Counted from the stretch's first letter, positions 8,491 through 16,822 are shown. The stretch is DNA of 64,000 nt from Eikenella corrodens (GCF_003990355.1 NZ_CP034670.1:248001-312000), one strand, 5' to 3'. The notes: generated by a model not told the origin, from the sequence alone. Program-made: numbers and translations.

Positions 8491-9165
8491 TCAGGTTTCG
8501 TTAAAACTGTACCCCAGCCCGTGATGGGTACGGATGTGTTCGTCGGCGATGCCGGCTGCGCGCAGTTTGTGGCGCAGGGCGCGGATGTGGGTGTTGATGG
8601 TGTGGGGGTCGGAGGGGCGGTTGCCGCCGAACATGGCAGTGAGCAGTTCTTCGCGGCTGAACACGCGGCCGGGGTGGTGCAGCAGGGTGCGCAGCAGGCG
8701 GTATTCGCCCTGCGTGAGCGGCAGTTCGCGCCCTTGGTGGCGGATGCAGCAGGCGGGCGCGTCGTCGTGCCAGACGGGGGCGGCTTCGGCGGCGGGCTGG
8801 GTTTGTGTGCGCCGCAGCACGGCTTTTACGCGGGCGACGAGTTCGCGCGGGCTGAAGGGTTTGCCGATGTAGTCGTCTGCACCGAGTTCGAGGCCGAGGA
8901 TGCGGTCGGTTTCTTCGTCTTGGGCGGTGAGCATGATGACGGGCTGGGGGTGTTGAGGGCGCAGGGTTTTGAGCAGCTCGAAGCCGTCGGTGTCGGGCAG
9001 GCCGACGTCGAGCAGGAGCAGGTCGAAGTGTTCGCGCGCGAGCAGTTGCCTTGCCTGCTCTGCGGTGGGGGCGATGCGTGCGGTGAAATGGGCGCGGGCA
9101 AGGGAGAGTTCGACCAGTTCGGCGATTTCGCGTTCGTCTTCGATGATGAGGATATGCGGGTTCAT
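8491..9165 (-). CDS. creB: Response regulator, OmpR/CreB type
   Basis: 224 residues. Receiver domain (1-118): acidic pocket E9-D10, phosphoacceptor D53 in LLLLDVGLPDTDG, and conserved Lys in YIGKPFSPREL. C-terminal OmpR-type winged helix: LTQGEYRLLRTLLHHPGRVFSREELL and IRTHHGLGYSF. The sequence around the DNA-binding domain fits CreB. It is divergent from a CreD homologue (9409), the main CreBC target in enterobacteria, and a CreC-like kinase is encoded at 20447-21418, so the assignment is supported by three partial links. Its own kinase is not adjacent, which is unusual. Confidence 0.82.
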   Translation of the reverse strand: MNPHILIIEDEREIAELVELSLARAHFTARIAPTAEQARQLLAREHFDLLLLDVGLPDTDGFELLKTLRPQHPQPVIMLTAQDEETDRILGLELGADDYIGKPFSPRELVARVKAVLRRTQTQPAAEAAPVWHDDAPACCIRHQGRELPLTQGEYRLLRTLLHHPGRVFSREELLTAMFGGNRPSDPHTINTHIRALRHKLRAAGIADEHIRTHHGLGYSFNET

Positions 9166-9297
9166 GGGGAGGGCGGATTACAAGCTTTGGATATAGGGCG
9201 GCAAACCGCAAGCAGCGCAGTAGTGCGGCAGCGGAAGTTAAGCTGCCGCCAATTCTACGCAAACGCGCTGGGTTACACACGCTTAGGCGCGGCAATC

Positions 9298-9313
9298 TTC
9301 ATAAAATCTTCAT
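9298..9313 (+). promoter_or_regulatory. Candidate CreB-binding site (cre tag)
   Basis: TTCAT at 9298-9302 is repeated at 9309-9313, six bases apart. The enterobacterial cre tag is a direct repeat TTCAC-N6-TTCAC with the same spacing; here the last base of each half is T. It lies in the creB-creD intergenic region, 95 bases before the creD start and 132 bases before creB. No convincing -10 at the E. coli distance was found. Confidence 0.5.
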
Positions 9314-9408
9314 CATTGTTCCACAAAAAATTGATGCGTGCCGGGCATACTGTGCGCCGTTGGCAGGCTTGTGCCTTGGCCGCATTCAATTCTTTAACGG
9401 AGTAAAAA

Positions 9409-9975
9409 ATGAACCAGAAAATATGGAGCGTGATTGGGCTGTGTATCGTGTTTGCCGTGGTGCTGTTTTCGATTTACGGCCTGGCGGAGCAGCGGGAGTA
9501 TTACCAATCCAGCATGTTGCTGAGCAAGGAAGACTACCGCATGATTATCCGCAGCGTGAAATACGGCATGGTGTTGGTGGTGCTGGTGTTTGCCTCGTTC
9601 TTTTTGAGCGAGGTGTTGCAGGAGTGGCGCATCCACCCGATGCAGTATTTGCTGGTGGGCGCGGCTTTATCGATATTTTATCTGTTGCTGCTCTCGCTGG
9701 CGGAACACATCGGCTTTACTGCCGCCTATGCCGTCGGCGCTTTTGCCTGTATCAGCCTGCTGTTTTGGTATCTGCATTTCGTGCTGGCCACCGTGCGCGG
9801 GGTGTATATGATGACGGCGCTTCTCATGGCGGCCTACGGCATGATGTTTGTGCTGGTGAAAATGCAGCAATACAACCTCTTGGCCGGTTCCTGCCTGCTG
9901 TTTGCTGCGCTGTTTGCGGTGATGTATTACACACGGGAGATTGATTGGTATGAGCTGGGCAAACCGGAAAAGTAA
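9409..9975 (+). CDS. Truncated CreD-like inner membrane protein
   Basis: 188 residues, against about 450 in E. coli CreD. Residues 1-24 form one transmembrane helix; after a short loop, residues 48-188 match the C-terminal membrane part of CreD (VKYGMVLVVLVFASFF, then HPMQYLLVGAALSIFYLL, SLAEHIGF and the closing YYTREIDWYELG), with about five more helices. The large periplasmic domain normally between them is missing. GGAG lies close to the ATG and the frame is intact, so this looks like a deliberate short form rather than a decayed gene. CreD is linked to envelope integrity and beta-lactam response; function of the short form is unknown. Confidence 0.8.
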   Translation: MNQKIWSVIGLCIVFAVVLFSIYGLAEQREYYQSSMLLSKEDYRMIIRSVKYGMVLVVLVFASFFLSEVLQEWRIHPMQYLLVGAALSIFYLLLLSLAEHIGFTAAYAVGAFACISLLFWYLHFVLATVRGVYMMTALLMAAYGMMFVLVKMQQYNLLAGSCLLFAALFAVMYYTREIDWYELGKPEK

Positions 9976-10004
9976 TAGGGTTGAAACTGCGTTAAAACCT
10001 CGCT

Positions 10005-10044
10005 TTCAGGTAGCCTTGAGGCTTGAGCGGAGGCTACCTGAAAA
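10005..10044. repeat. Inverted Eikenella DUS pair behind creD
   Basis: TTTCAGGTAGCCT (10005-10017) and AGGCTACCTGAAA (10032-10044) form an inverted pair in the outward orientation. There is no T-run on the creD side, so terminator function is doubtful. Confidence 0.5.
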
Positions 10045-10096
10045 ATAAACAGCAAATGCTTGAGCCTTATGCCAGACCATTTGCGCTTAGGCTGTA

Positions 10097-10200
10097 TATA
10101 GTGAATTAACAAAAACCGGTACGGCGTTGGCTCGCCTTGCCGTAACGTGTGTACTGTTTGCGGCTCGCCGCCTTGTCCTGATTTTTGTTAATCCGCTATA
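10097..10200. repeat. Correia-like miniature element (CREE), copy 1
   Basis: 104 bases bounded by TATAGTGAATTAAC and GTTAATCCGCTATA, an imperfect terminal inverted repeat close to the Correia TIR (TATAGTGGATTAA). The core with GTACGGCGTTGG and GCGGCTCGCCGCCTTGTCCTG matches the Neisseria Correia-element core. TA at both ends would be the target duplication. Confidence 0.8.
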
Positions 10201-10207
10201 GAAAACA

Positions 10208-10253
10208 AAAAGGCTACCTGAAAACCGCCAATCGGGTTTTCAGGTAGCCTTTA
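10208..10253. terminator. Eikenella DUS-pair terminator
   Basis: AGGCTACCTGAAAA (10211-10224) and TTTTCAGGTAGCCT (10237-10250) form a 14-bp stem with a 12-base loop, flanked by A and T runs. It serves the minus-strand lipoprotein gene ending at 10267. Confidence 0.75.
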
Positions 10254-10266
10254 TGCCGCAATCGGC

Positions 10267-10851
10267 TTAGCGGGCGATGTTGCCGCGAATGACCACGCGG
10301 GCGTGGAACGTACCCACTTCGCAGTCATACTGGCCGCCGCGCAACACTTGGCGGTTGTAGTAGCTGTGGAAGTTGGTTACGCGGTTGGCGCCGTGGGATT
10401 GGGCGGTTTGCTGGAATTTGAGGGCGGCGTTGATAAAGGCGCGTTCGCAGGCGGCTTCATCCGATTTGTTGGCCGCATTGGCTGCCTGACGGGTGATGAG
10501 GTTGGCACGAACGGTATGGCCGCCGCCGCCGAAGCTCACCGGCACGCTGGAATTGAGCGCGCTCTTGGCTTCTTCGGAAGCCAATACGGTACGGCCGTTG
10601 CAGCGGTACACTACTTTGCGGCCGCCGCGGTTGGGGTCGTCATCCTGCAGCAGGCGGCACACGCGGCCGGTGGTTTGGGCGGTGGCGTTGGGGTTGCTGC
10701 GGGCGGTTTCGTTGCGGCTGCTTCCGGTACGGCCTGATTCGGCGCGGCTGGCCTGGCTGTCGGTGTTTTCCGGTGCACGGTTATTTTGGCAGCCGGCAAG
10801 GCCGAAAGCGGCTACAATCGCAGCCGCCAGCATGATTTTGCGAGACTTCAT
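10267..10851 (-). CDS. Hypothetical lipoprotein
   Basis: 194 residues. Lipoprotein signal with lipobox LAGC (Cys21). A disordered Ser/Asn/Arg/Thr-rich stretch (22-60) is followed by a folded part with paired Cys residues (VCRLLQD with VVYRCNG; ACERAF with YDCEVG). The C-terminal third (HGANRVTNFHSYYN to RVVIRGNIAR) resembles small periplasmic proteins often misnamed excinuclease ATPase subunit in this family. Function unknown. A DUS-pair terminator and a Correia-like element lie behind it. Confidence 0.7.
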   Translation of the reverse strand: MKSRKIMLAAAIVAAFGLAGCQNNRAPENTDSQASRAESGRTGSSRNETARSNPNATAQTTGRVCRLLQDDDPNRGGRKVVYRCNGRTVLASEEAKSALNSSVPVSFGGGGHTVRANLITRQAANAANKSDEAACERAFINAALKFQQTAQSHGANRVTNFHSYYNRQVLRGGQYDCEVGTFHARVVIRGNIAR

Positions 10852-10949
10852 ATTTGCTCCCTATTCTTAAGCTGGTTGGAAAACCAAAAATCCGCGGCAA
10901 ACTCAGCCGCGAGTTCACGGAAATTAAAGTATATTAAAAAATCTTTCCC

Positions 10950-11600
10950 ATGCCTACCCGTCTATCGCCAAAACCCATCCTCCGCTTCTATCTTGCCACA
11001 CCCGATTGCGCCGCCCGCTGCCGCGCCGAACTGCTGGATGAGGCCGACCGCCTGCACCTTTCGTGCCATCCTGCCCGCGCGGCGCAAACCGGCTGGCGGG
11101 CAAGCCGTTTCCTTAAGCAGCAGGCGGCGGCAGACGGGTTTTCAGACAATCCGAATTTTTCAGGCAGCCTCAGCCACAGCGGCGGCCATGCGGTGCTCGC
11201 CGTGCCGTCTGCCGATTTCCCTGTGGGCGTGGATTTGGAAAGGCTGCGCCCGCGCCGTTTCGATGCCTGGCCGGATTGGGTGTTGCAGGCAGACGAAGTG
11301 CAATGGCTGCAAAGTCATGCCGATTCGGCCGATTATTATGCGCTGTGGACGCTGAAAGAAGCCTTGCTCAAGGCGGTAGGATTGGGGTTGGCCGATATGC
11401 CGCAAGTAGGGCTGCGGCAGGAGGGACGGGATTGGCGGCTCTGTGCGGACGGCTGCTTTTGGCAGGGCGCGGTATTCTTGTTGGGCGGGGAATGGCTGTG
11501 CGGCGCGGTATGGCCGCCGGAAGCGGTTGCGGAATGGGAATGGCGCGGCTTCGGCGCATGGCAGACAGTGGGAAAGCAGCTGCTATACCGCTTTACCTAG
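10950..11600 (+). CDS. 4'-phosphopantetheinyl transferase, Sfp type
   Basis: 216 residues. It carries the Mg/CoA-binding signature VGVDLERLR and the downstream WTLKEALLKAVGLGL (W-x-x-KEA-x-x-K), the two motifs of the Sfp/AcpT family. It converts apo- to holo-carrier proteins. Two carrier proteins are encoded 1.8 and 2.2 kb downstream in the aryl-polyene-like locus, and it probably serves them. A Correia-like element separates it from that group. Confidence 0.88.
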   Translation: MPTRLSPKPILRFYLATPDCAARCRAELLDEADRLHLSCHPARAAQTGWRASRFLKQQAAADGFSDNPNFSGSLSHSGGHAVLAVPSADFPVGVDLERLRPRRFDAWPDWVLQADEVQWLQSHADSADYYALWTLKEALLKAVGLGLADMPQVGLRQEGRDWRLCADGCFWQGAVFLLGGEWLCGAVWPPEAVAEWEWRGFGAWQTVGKQLLYRFT

Positions 11601-11661
11601 GCGTTTTCGGATGGCGTCAAGCCCAAACCCGCCGCCGTCCGACACTTTCTTTCCACAAAAA

Positions 11662-11767
11662 TATAGTGGATTAAATTTAAATCAGGACAAGGCGGCGAGC
11701 CGCAGACAGTACAAATAGTACGGCAAGGCGAGTCAACGCTGTACTGGTTTAAATTTAATTCACTATA
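11662..11767. repeat. Correia-like miniature element, copy 2
   Basis: 106 bases from TATAGTGGATTAAATTTAAA to TTTAAATTTAATTCACTATA, the best conserved Correia-type inverted repeats in the window. Same core as copy 1 in the opposite orientation. Confidence 0.85.
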
Positions 11768-11867
11768 CAGCCTGCATTTTTCAGGTAGCCTGCAAGATGC
11801 CCCGCATAACACATTTTTGCTATAATCGCGCCACTTTTTACCGGCCCGAAAAGGCTGCCTGAAAACC

Positions 11868-12611
11868 ATGACCGCCGATTTCCGCCTCCGCTTTTCCATC
11901 CAAAGCTGGCACGCCGCCTCCACCCGCCTGCACACAGGCGAAGACTGGGCGGCGTGGGCATCCGGCCGCTTAAACGCCGCCGATTTGTCCGACACGCCGC
12001 CGAAGGTGGATTTCCTGCCCGCCATGCAGCGGCGGCGGCTCGGCCTCTCGGCGCGGCTGCTGTTTGCGGCGGCGCATCCGCTTTTGGCGGAAAGCGAGCC
12101 CTGCCCGCTGGTGCTCGCCTCGCACGACGGCGAAATCAACCGCAGCTTCGGCTTGTGGGTTACGCTGTTGCGCGACAACGAAGTTTCCCCCACTTCCTTC
12201 GGCCTGTCCGTGCACAACGCCCTGGCCGGGCAATGGTCGATGCTGCGCGGCGACATGAGCGAATACACCGCGCTTTCGGTGCGGCAGAGCGGTTTGGAAA
12301 GCGCCGTGCTCGAAGCAGCCGGCCTGCTGGCCGATGGGGCGGAGCGCGTGTTGGCGCTGGTGGTGGACGAACCCTTACAGGCGCAATATCCCGCCGCACC
12401 GGCAGAACGCGCACCCTTCGCTCACGCGCTCGCGCTGCTGCTCACCGCCGGCGAAGAATGGGAACTTTCCCCCGCCGCGCCCGATGGTGAAACGGCAAAC
12501 TGCGGCTATTGGGGCGCGCTCGAATGGCTGCGGCAACAGCATTCAGGCAGCCGCCGGTGGATAAACCGTTATGCAGACAAGGCTTGGCAATGGCAGCGCC
12601 TTACCCCCTAA
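11868..12611 (+). CDS. Beta-ketoacyl synthase chain length factor (aryl-polyene-type)
   Basis: 247 residues, a partial ketosynthase fold. The segment SVHNALAGQWSMLRGD with ASHDGEINRS is characteristic of the chain length factor-like proteins of aryl-polyene (APE) clusters. No catalytic Cys-His-His set is visible, as expected for a factor that pairs with a true ketosynthase. The next gene starts inside its 3' end. True APE ketosynthases are not in the window; the only intact ketosynthase here is FabB. Confidence 0.82.
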   Translation: MTADFRLRFSIQSWHAASTRLHTGEDWAAWASGRLNAADLSDTPPKVDFLPAMQRRRLGLSARLLFAAAHPLLAESEPCPLVLASHDGEINRSFGLWVTLLRDNEVSPTSFGLSVHNALAGQWSMLRGDMSEYTALSVRQSGLESAVLEAAGLLADGAERVLALVVDEPLQAQYPAAPAERAPFAHALALLLTAGEEWELSPAAPDGETANCGYWGALEWLRQQHSGSRRWINRYADKAWQWQRLTP

Positions 12612-13372
12612 GCGCCCGCCTAAACCGCCTGTGGCGATTGCTGGCCACCGGGCTGGGCTTCGTGTTTTTCGGCGTGTTCGGCGTGCTGCTGCAAATCGTG
12701 CTGCTGCCCTGGCTATGCCGCCCATCGCCCACTTTGGCGCAGCAAAAGCAGGCGCGCCGCTTGGTGACGCGCACCTGGCTGTGGTTTAGCTATTATTTGA
12801 TGCGCTCCGGCATTTTGCGCGCGGAATTTGAAGGCTTCGAGCGGCTCGGCCGCCCCGGCCAGCTGATTTTGGCCAATCATCCCTCGCTGCTGGATGTGGT
12901 GTTCCTGCTCGGCCGCGTGCCCGAAGCCAACTGCATCGTGAAAGCCGATTTGCAGCGCAATCCGGCTATGGCCGGGCAAATCCGCGCCTGCGGCTACCTG
13001 CCCAATCAGGAAGATTTGGATTTTGTGGAAGCCGTGCACCAAGTTTTGCAGCAGCAATGCCTGTTGGTATTCCCCGAAGGCACGCGCACCGGCTGGGACG
13101 GCGTGGTGAAATTTCATCGGGGCGCAGTATCCATCGGCCTCAGGAGCGCGCAGGTCATCACCCCCGTGGTGATTCAAATGCAGCCGCCGAACTTCAAAAA
13201 AGGCCAGCCGTGGTACAAAATCCCGCTGCAAAAACCGGCCTACCGCTTTATTGTGGGCGACGACATCAACCCGCAGGACTGGTTAAACAAGCACCCCCTG
13301 CCCATCGCCGCCCGCCGACTCAACGACCACCTGCAACAATATTTCAATGAAAGAAGCCAAAAACATGACTGA
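12590..13372 (+). CDS. Lysophospholipid acyltransferase (PlsC-like)
   Basis: 260 residues. A hydrophobic N-terminal helix (about 18-42) is followed by NHPSLLD (the H-x4-D catalytic motif) and FPEGTRT (acceptor-binding motif) of the PlsC/LPLAT family. Start at 12590 overlaps the end of the chain length factor by 22 bases, and its stop overlaps the next gene, so it is translationally coupled within the APE-like group. In such clusters this protein is proposed to attach the polyene to a lipid. Confidence 0.88.
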   Translation: MAAPYPLSARLNRLWRLLATGLGFVFFGVFGVLLQIVLLPWLCRPSPTLAQQKQARRLVTRTWLWFSYYLMRSGILRAEFEGFERLGRPGQLILANHPSLLDVVFLLGRVPEANCIVKADLQRNPAMAGQIRACGYLPNQEDLDFVEAVHQVLQQQCLLVFPEGTRTGWDGVVKFHRGAVSIGLRSAQVITPVVIQMQPPNFKKGQPWYKIPLQKPAYRFIVGDDINPQDWLNKHPLPIAARRLNDHLQQYFNERSQKHD

Positions 13373-13625
13373 TTTGAAACAAGAAATCAAACAACTGATT
13401 ATCGACAGCCTCGGCTTGGAAGACCTTACTCCTGCCGACATCGGCGACGAAGAAACCCTGTTCGGCGACAGCGGCCTCGGCCTCGATTCCGTAGACGCAC
13501 TCGAACTCGGCTTGGCCGTGCAAAAACACTTCGGCTTCCAGCTCGACGGCGAAAGCCAGGAATTGCGCGACAGCTTCGCCAATGTGTCCACACTGGCCGC
13601 CTTCGTGCAAAAACAACGCGGCTAG
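13365..13625 (+). CDS. Acyl carrier protein 1 of the APE-like group
   Basis: 86 residues from the ATG at 13365 (an upstream ATG at 13347 would add six). The phosphopantetheine attachment Ser is in GLDSVDALEL. Start overlaps the acyltransferase stop by 8 bases. Size and pattern fit the first of the two carrier proteins seen in APE clusters. Confidence 0.87.
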   Translation: MTDLKQEIKQLIIDSLGLEDLTPADIGDEETLFGDSGLGLDSVDALELGLAVQKHFGFQLDGESQELRDSFANVSTLAAFVQKQRG

Positions 13626-13755
13626 CCAAAGCAGTTTGATTAAGGCTACCTGAAAGCAAGTGCAGCGGACTTCCGCCAAGCCAAAGGCAGCAGGCTACCT
13701 GAAACATAGGCCGGGCATTTCTGCCCGGCCGCCACCCATCATTTAAGGAACACCC

Positions 13756-14016
13756 ATGACCGAAACCGAAATCCGCGCCTTCCTGTTCGACATACTGGAA
13801 AACATGTTTGAAATCGACACCAGCAACGTAACCGGCAGCACCAACCTCTACGAAGACCTCGAAATCGACAGCATCGACGCCATCGACCTGCTCGACCAAA
13901 TCAAACGCCAAACCGGCTACAAACTCCAAGCCGACGACTTCCGCAACGTCCGCACCATCGACGACATTGTGGCCGCCGTGTCCAAGCTCTACCAAGAAGC
14001 CAAGCCCGAAGCGTGA
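13756..14016 (+). CDS. Acyl carrier protein 2 of the APE-like group
   Basis: 86 residues. The carrier Ser lies in EIDSIDAIDL. 130 bases separate it from carrier protein 1, and that gap holds two Eikenella DUS words and an AAGGAACACC site before the ATG. The next gene starts within its stop codon (GTGA overlap). Confidence 0.88.
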   Translation: MTETEIRAFLFDILENMFEIDTSNVTGSTNLYEDLEIDSIDAIDLLDQIKRQTGYKLQADDFRNVRTIDDIVAAVSKLYQEAKPEA

Positions 14017-14552
14017 AAACCGCCGCCAAAATCCTGCTCGGCATCTTGAGCGTACTCTACCCCCTGCTCTGGTATTACGGCCGCGAGCAGGGCTGGTTTT
14101 ATCCGCTGGCCGGCTTCATGCTCCTGCTCTGGCTCGCCCGCGCCGCCATGCAGCGCGACCCCGGCCAGAGGCGCGTTTCCTTGCTGGTGGCCGCCTTCTT
14201 CGCCGCCATCCTCCTATTAAAGCAGCCCGGCAGCATGTATTGGTATCCCGTGTGGGTAAACGGCCTGCTGCTTCTGCTGTTCGGCCTCAGCCTCACGCAA
14301 AAACAAAGCCTGATCGAACGCCTCGCCCGCCTGCAACACCCCGACCTCCCGCCTGAAGGCGTGGCCTACACCCGCCGCGTTACCCAAATCTGGTGCGGCT
14401 TTTTCGCCCTCAACGGCGGCCTCGCCGCCCTGCTCGTGCTGCTCGAACAATACCGCTGGTGGGCGCTCTACACCGGCATCATCGCCTACATCCTGATGGG
14501 CATCCTGATGGGCGGCGAGTTTGCCTACCGCAAGTGGGTGTTGAAATTGTAA
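14013..14552 (+). CDS. COG4648-type membrane protein of APE clusters
   Basis: 179 residues with about five hydrophobic helices (for example LLGILSVLYPLLWYY and ALLVLLEQYRWWALY). Start codon is GTG, overlapping the preceding stop as GTGA. This protein family recurs directly after the carrier proteins in aryl-polyene loci; function unknown. It is the last recognisable gene of the group here: synthetase, dehydratase, exporter and ketosynthase genes of a full locus are absent downstream. Confidence 0.8.
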   Translation: MKTAAKILLGILSVLYPLLWYYGREQGWFYPLAGFMLLLWLARAAMQRDPGQRRVSLLVAAFFAAILLLKQPGSMYWYPVWVNGLLLLLFGLSLTQKQSLIERLARLQHPDLPPEGVAYTRRVTQIWCGFFALNGGLAALLVLLEQYRWWALYTGIIAYILMGILMGGEFAYRKWVLKL

Positions 14553-14557
14553 AGCCC

Positions 14558-14605
14558 AAAAAGGCTACCTGAAAAACAGAGATGGCGGTTTTCAGGTAGC
14601 CTTTG
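14558..14605 (+). terminator. Eikenella DUS-pair terminator after the APE-like group
   Basis: AGGCTACCTGAAAA (14562-14575) pairs with TTTTCAGGTAGCCT (14589-14602), followed by TTT. Confidence 0.75.
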
Positions 14606-14691
14606 AGCTTATCTGCAAATGAAACAGAGCGTATGCGCTGTCCAAATCGGAACCAAACTGAAGAAATTTGAATGATGGAGAGGTGAGCCTG

Positions 14692-15261
14692 ATGTTTTCT
14701 GATTTACTGCTTTCGGACAATTTATCCCCGGCCCAGATGAAAAAAGCGGCGGCGTTGAGCAAGAAATTCAGCCCAACCAACAAAGCCGATTTGGAAAAGG
14801 CCTACCACCTGCTGTTCAGCCTGTTTTGCACCAACCGCATTCAAGAAACGGAAATCTGCTTAGATGTTTTAACCAAGCTGAAATTCAACGGCAATTTTAA
14901 TTTGTGGACATTTATCGAACCCGGTTATTGTTTGCAATACTTCTTAACCCACGACGAAAGTATCAAACAAGAAATCACCCGGATGCTGCGTGAAGACGTG
15001 AAATCGAAATGGGATGACGAAGACGAACACCAGGAATGGATACAAAAAATTCTGGATGGCGAATTAGTGAAGCATGCGCAAGAACAATTAGACCGGTATA
15101 TTGAAGACGGAATAAAAACAGAATATATCTGGCGCGTTAACTTACTGACAACATATTTGCACGTGTTGGCACTGGGCGCGACAGGGGCGTTGAACCCGTC
15201 TGTTGTTCGTGATGCCATTAATCAGAATCTGGCCAGATTAAGGGAAATAAGCGCGGCATAA
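14692..15261 (+). CDS. Hypothetical protein, AT-rich gene
   Basis: 189 residues, all-helical appearance, acidic, no signal peptide. Not recognised with confidence. It is visibly richer in A+T than its neighbours, and no DUS lies inside it. I chose the ATG at 14692, which follows GGAGAGG; an in-frame TTG lies at 14668. Flanked by a DUS terminator and a Correia-like element. Confidence 0.65.
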   Translation: MFSDLLLSDNLSPAQMKKAAALSKKFSPTNKADLEKAYHLLFSLFCTNRIQETEICLDVLTKLKFNGNFNLWTFIEPGYCLQYFLTHDESIKQEITRMLREDVKSKWDDEDEHQEWIQKILDGELVKHAQEQLDRYIEDGIKTEYIWRVNLLTTYLHVLALGATGALNPSVVRDAINQNLARLREISAA

Positions 15262-15306
15262 TCGGTTCTATGAGCGGGCTTTTGTTTCCCGTGCAGAATC
15301 TCACAC

Positions 15307-15409
15307 TATAGTGGATTAACAAAAATCAGGACAAGGCGGCGAGCCGCAGACAGTACACACGTTACGGCAAGGCGAGATAACGCTGTACTGGTTTAAATTT
15401 AATTCACTA
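15307..15409. repeat. Correia-like miniature element, copy 3
   Basis: Begins TATAGTGGATTAAC and ends TTAATTCACTA, followed by C instead of TA, so the right end is damaged. Core matches copy 2. Joined directly to a DUS-pair hairpin. Confidence 0.8.
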
Positions 15410-15411
15410 CC

Positions 15412-15444
15412 AAAAGGCTACCTGAAAATTTCAGGTAGCCTTTT
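15412..15444 (-). terminator. Eikenella DUS-pair terminator of the M16 genes
   Basis: AGGCTACCTGAAA (15415-15427) and TTTCAGGTAGCCT (15429-15441), almost no loop, flanked by A and T runs. Confidence 0.7.
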
Positions 15445-15481
15445 GGTTTGCCCGCGCCCGGTTCAATCAGGCGGCTGATGC

Positions 15482-16822
15482 CTAACGCCTTCTGCCGTTG
15501 CTGCGGCGGGCGGCGGGTTTGCCGGATTGGGGCATGCCGACCACGGTGGTGTGCAGGCCGGTTACGCGGCGCTGCCAGGCGGCTTTCACTTCTTCGGCGC
15601 TTAAGCGGGAAACGGCTGCCGGATAGCGGCTGAGGTAGTCGTCGGGCAGGTTGTAGAGGCCGATGAGTTTCAGGTAGCCCAACAGTTCGGCGTTGGTGTC
15701 GAAGCGCAGGGGGAAGCTGCCCACGAGGCTGGCCTTGGCCTGCGCCAGTTCGGCTTCGGTAGGGCCGTTGGCGGCGAACTCCTGCAACACTTTCTGCGTG
15801 TCGGCCAGGGCGGCGGCGGCACGGGATTTCTCGGTGGCGAAGGAGATGGTGAGCGGGCCTCGGGCGCGCAGGGGGGTGAGGCGGGAAGAAGCGCCGTAGG
15901 TGTAGCCGTGTTGGTCGCGCAATACTTTCATCAGCCGGCTGTCGAAACTGCCGCCGCCAAGGATGTAGTTGCCCACAACCAAGGCGTAGTAGTCGGGATC
16001 ATTTGGCGTGAGGAGGGGCATGCCCAATACGATGTGCGCCTGGGTGCCGCTATGAGGCAGGGTTTGGGTTTGCACCGCGCCATGGGTGGCTTCGGGCAGG
16101 GGCGGCAGGGCTTGGCCGGTTGGCAAGTCGCCGGTGAGTTTGCTCACGATTGCTTCGGCCTGGCTGCGGCTGACATCGCCCACAATCGCCACCACGGCAT
16201 TGCGGCGGGTGAAATATTGCTGGTGGAAGCGGTGCAGGTCGACAGGGGTGATGCGGCGGATGGTTTGCTCGCTGGTGCGGGCGGGGTAGCCGTAGGGATG
16301 GGCGGGGTACACCTGCCGGGTGTTGGCCACGGAAGCGAGGAAATCGGGCTGGGTGCGGTTTTGCTTGAGGGTTTCCACCGCACGGTCTTGCTCGCGTTTG
16401 AGCACGGCGGGATCGAAGCGGGGCTCAACCAATACGTCGCGCATCAGGCCGAGGGCGGGATTGAGGATATTCGGCTTGGAGAGGCTGCGCAGGCGCACGC
16501 CGGAAGTGTCGGCAGTGTTGTAGCTGGAAAGGCTTACGGCCAAATCGGCCACGCGCTGGAGCAGGGCTTCTTCGCCCAGGCTTTTGGTGCCGGTGTCGGC
16601 TAAGCCGGCGGCGAAATCAGCCACGCCGATTTTATTGGCGCTGTCGCGGCTGCTGCCGGCATCGAAGGCCACGTCGATATCGACAATCGGGTTTTCATGC
16701 CGCTCCACCAGCAGAACTTTGGTGCCCTCGGCGGTTTGCCAGCGCTGAATCGGGATATTCTCGGCCAGCGCGGCGGCAGGCAGCAGGCAGGCCAGCAGCA
16801 GGGTGCGGAACAGGGGTTTCAT
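15482..16822 (-). CDS. M16-family periplasmic protease homologue, inactive-type subunit
   Basis: 446 residues. A signal peptide (about 1-20, ending ALAEN) is followed by the M16 fold (LVERHENPIVDIDVAFDAGS). The zinc motif HxxEH is replaced: the equivalent position reads VADFAAGLADTGT. A C-terminal M16-C-like half follows. It therefore resembles the non-catalytic partner of two-subunit M16 proteases. Its upstream neighbour (16950-18260) has the intact motif. The C-terminus is Arg-rich. Confidence 0.85.
   Translation of the reverse strand: MKPLFRTLLLACLLPAAALAENIPIQRWQTAEGTKVLLVERHENPIVDIDVAFDAGSSRDSANKIGVADFAAGLADTGTKSLGEEALLQRVADLAVSLSSYNTADTSGVRLRSLSKPNILNPALGLMRDVLVEPRFDPAVLKREQDRAVETLKQNRTQPDFLASVANTRQVYPAHPYGYPARTSEQTIRRITPVDLHRFHQQYFTRRNAVVAIVGDVSRSQAEAIVSKLTGDLPTGQALPPLPEATHGAVQTQTLPHSGTQAHIVLGMPLLTPNDPDYYALVVGNYILGGGSFDSRLMKVLRDQHGYTYGASSRLTPLRARGPLTISFATEKSRAAAALADTQKVLQEFAANGPTEAELAQAKASLVGSFPLRFDTNAELLGYLKLIGLYNLPDDYLSRYPAAVSRLSAEEVKAAWQRRVTGLHTTVVGMPQSGKPAARRSNGRRR

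Noticed and set aside
8455..9405. 316-codon plus-strand frame opposite creB
   Set aside because: Antisense shadow with Gly/Ala/Val bias; extends over the creB-creD promoter region.
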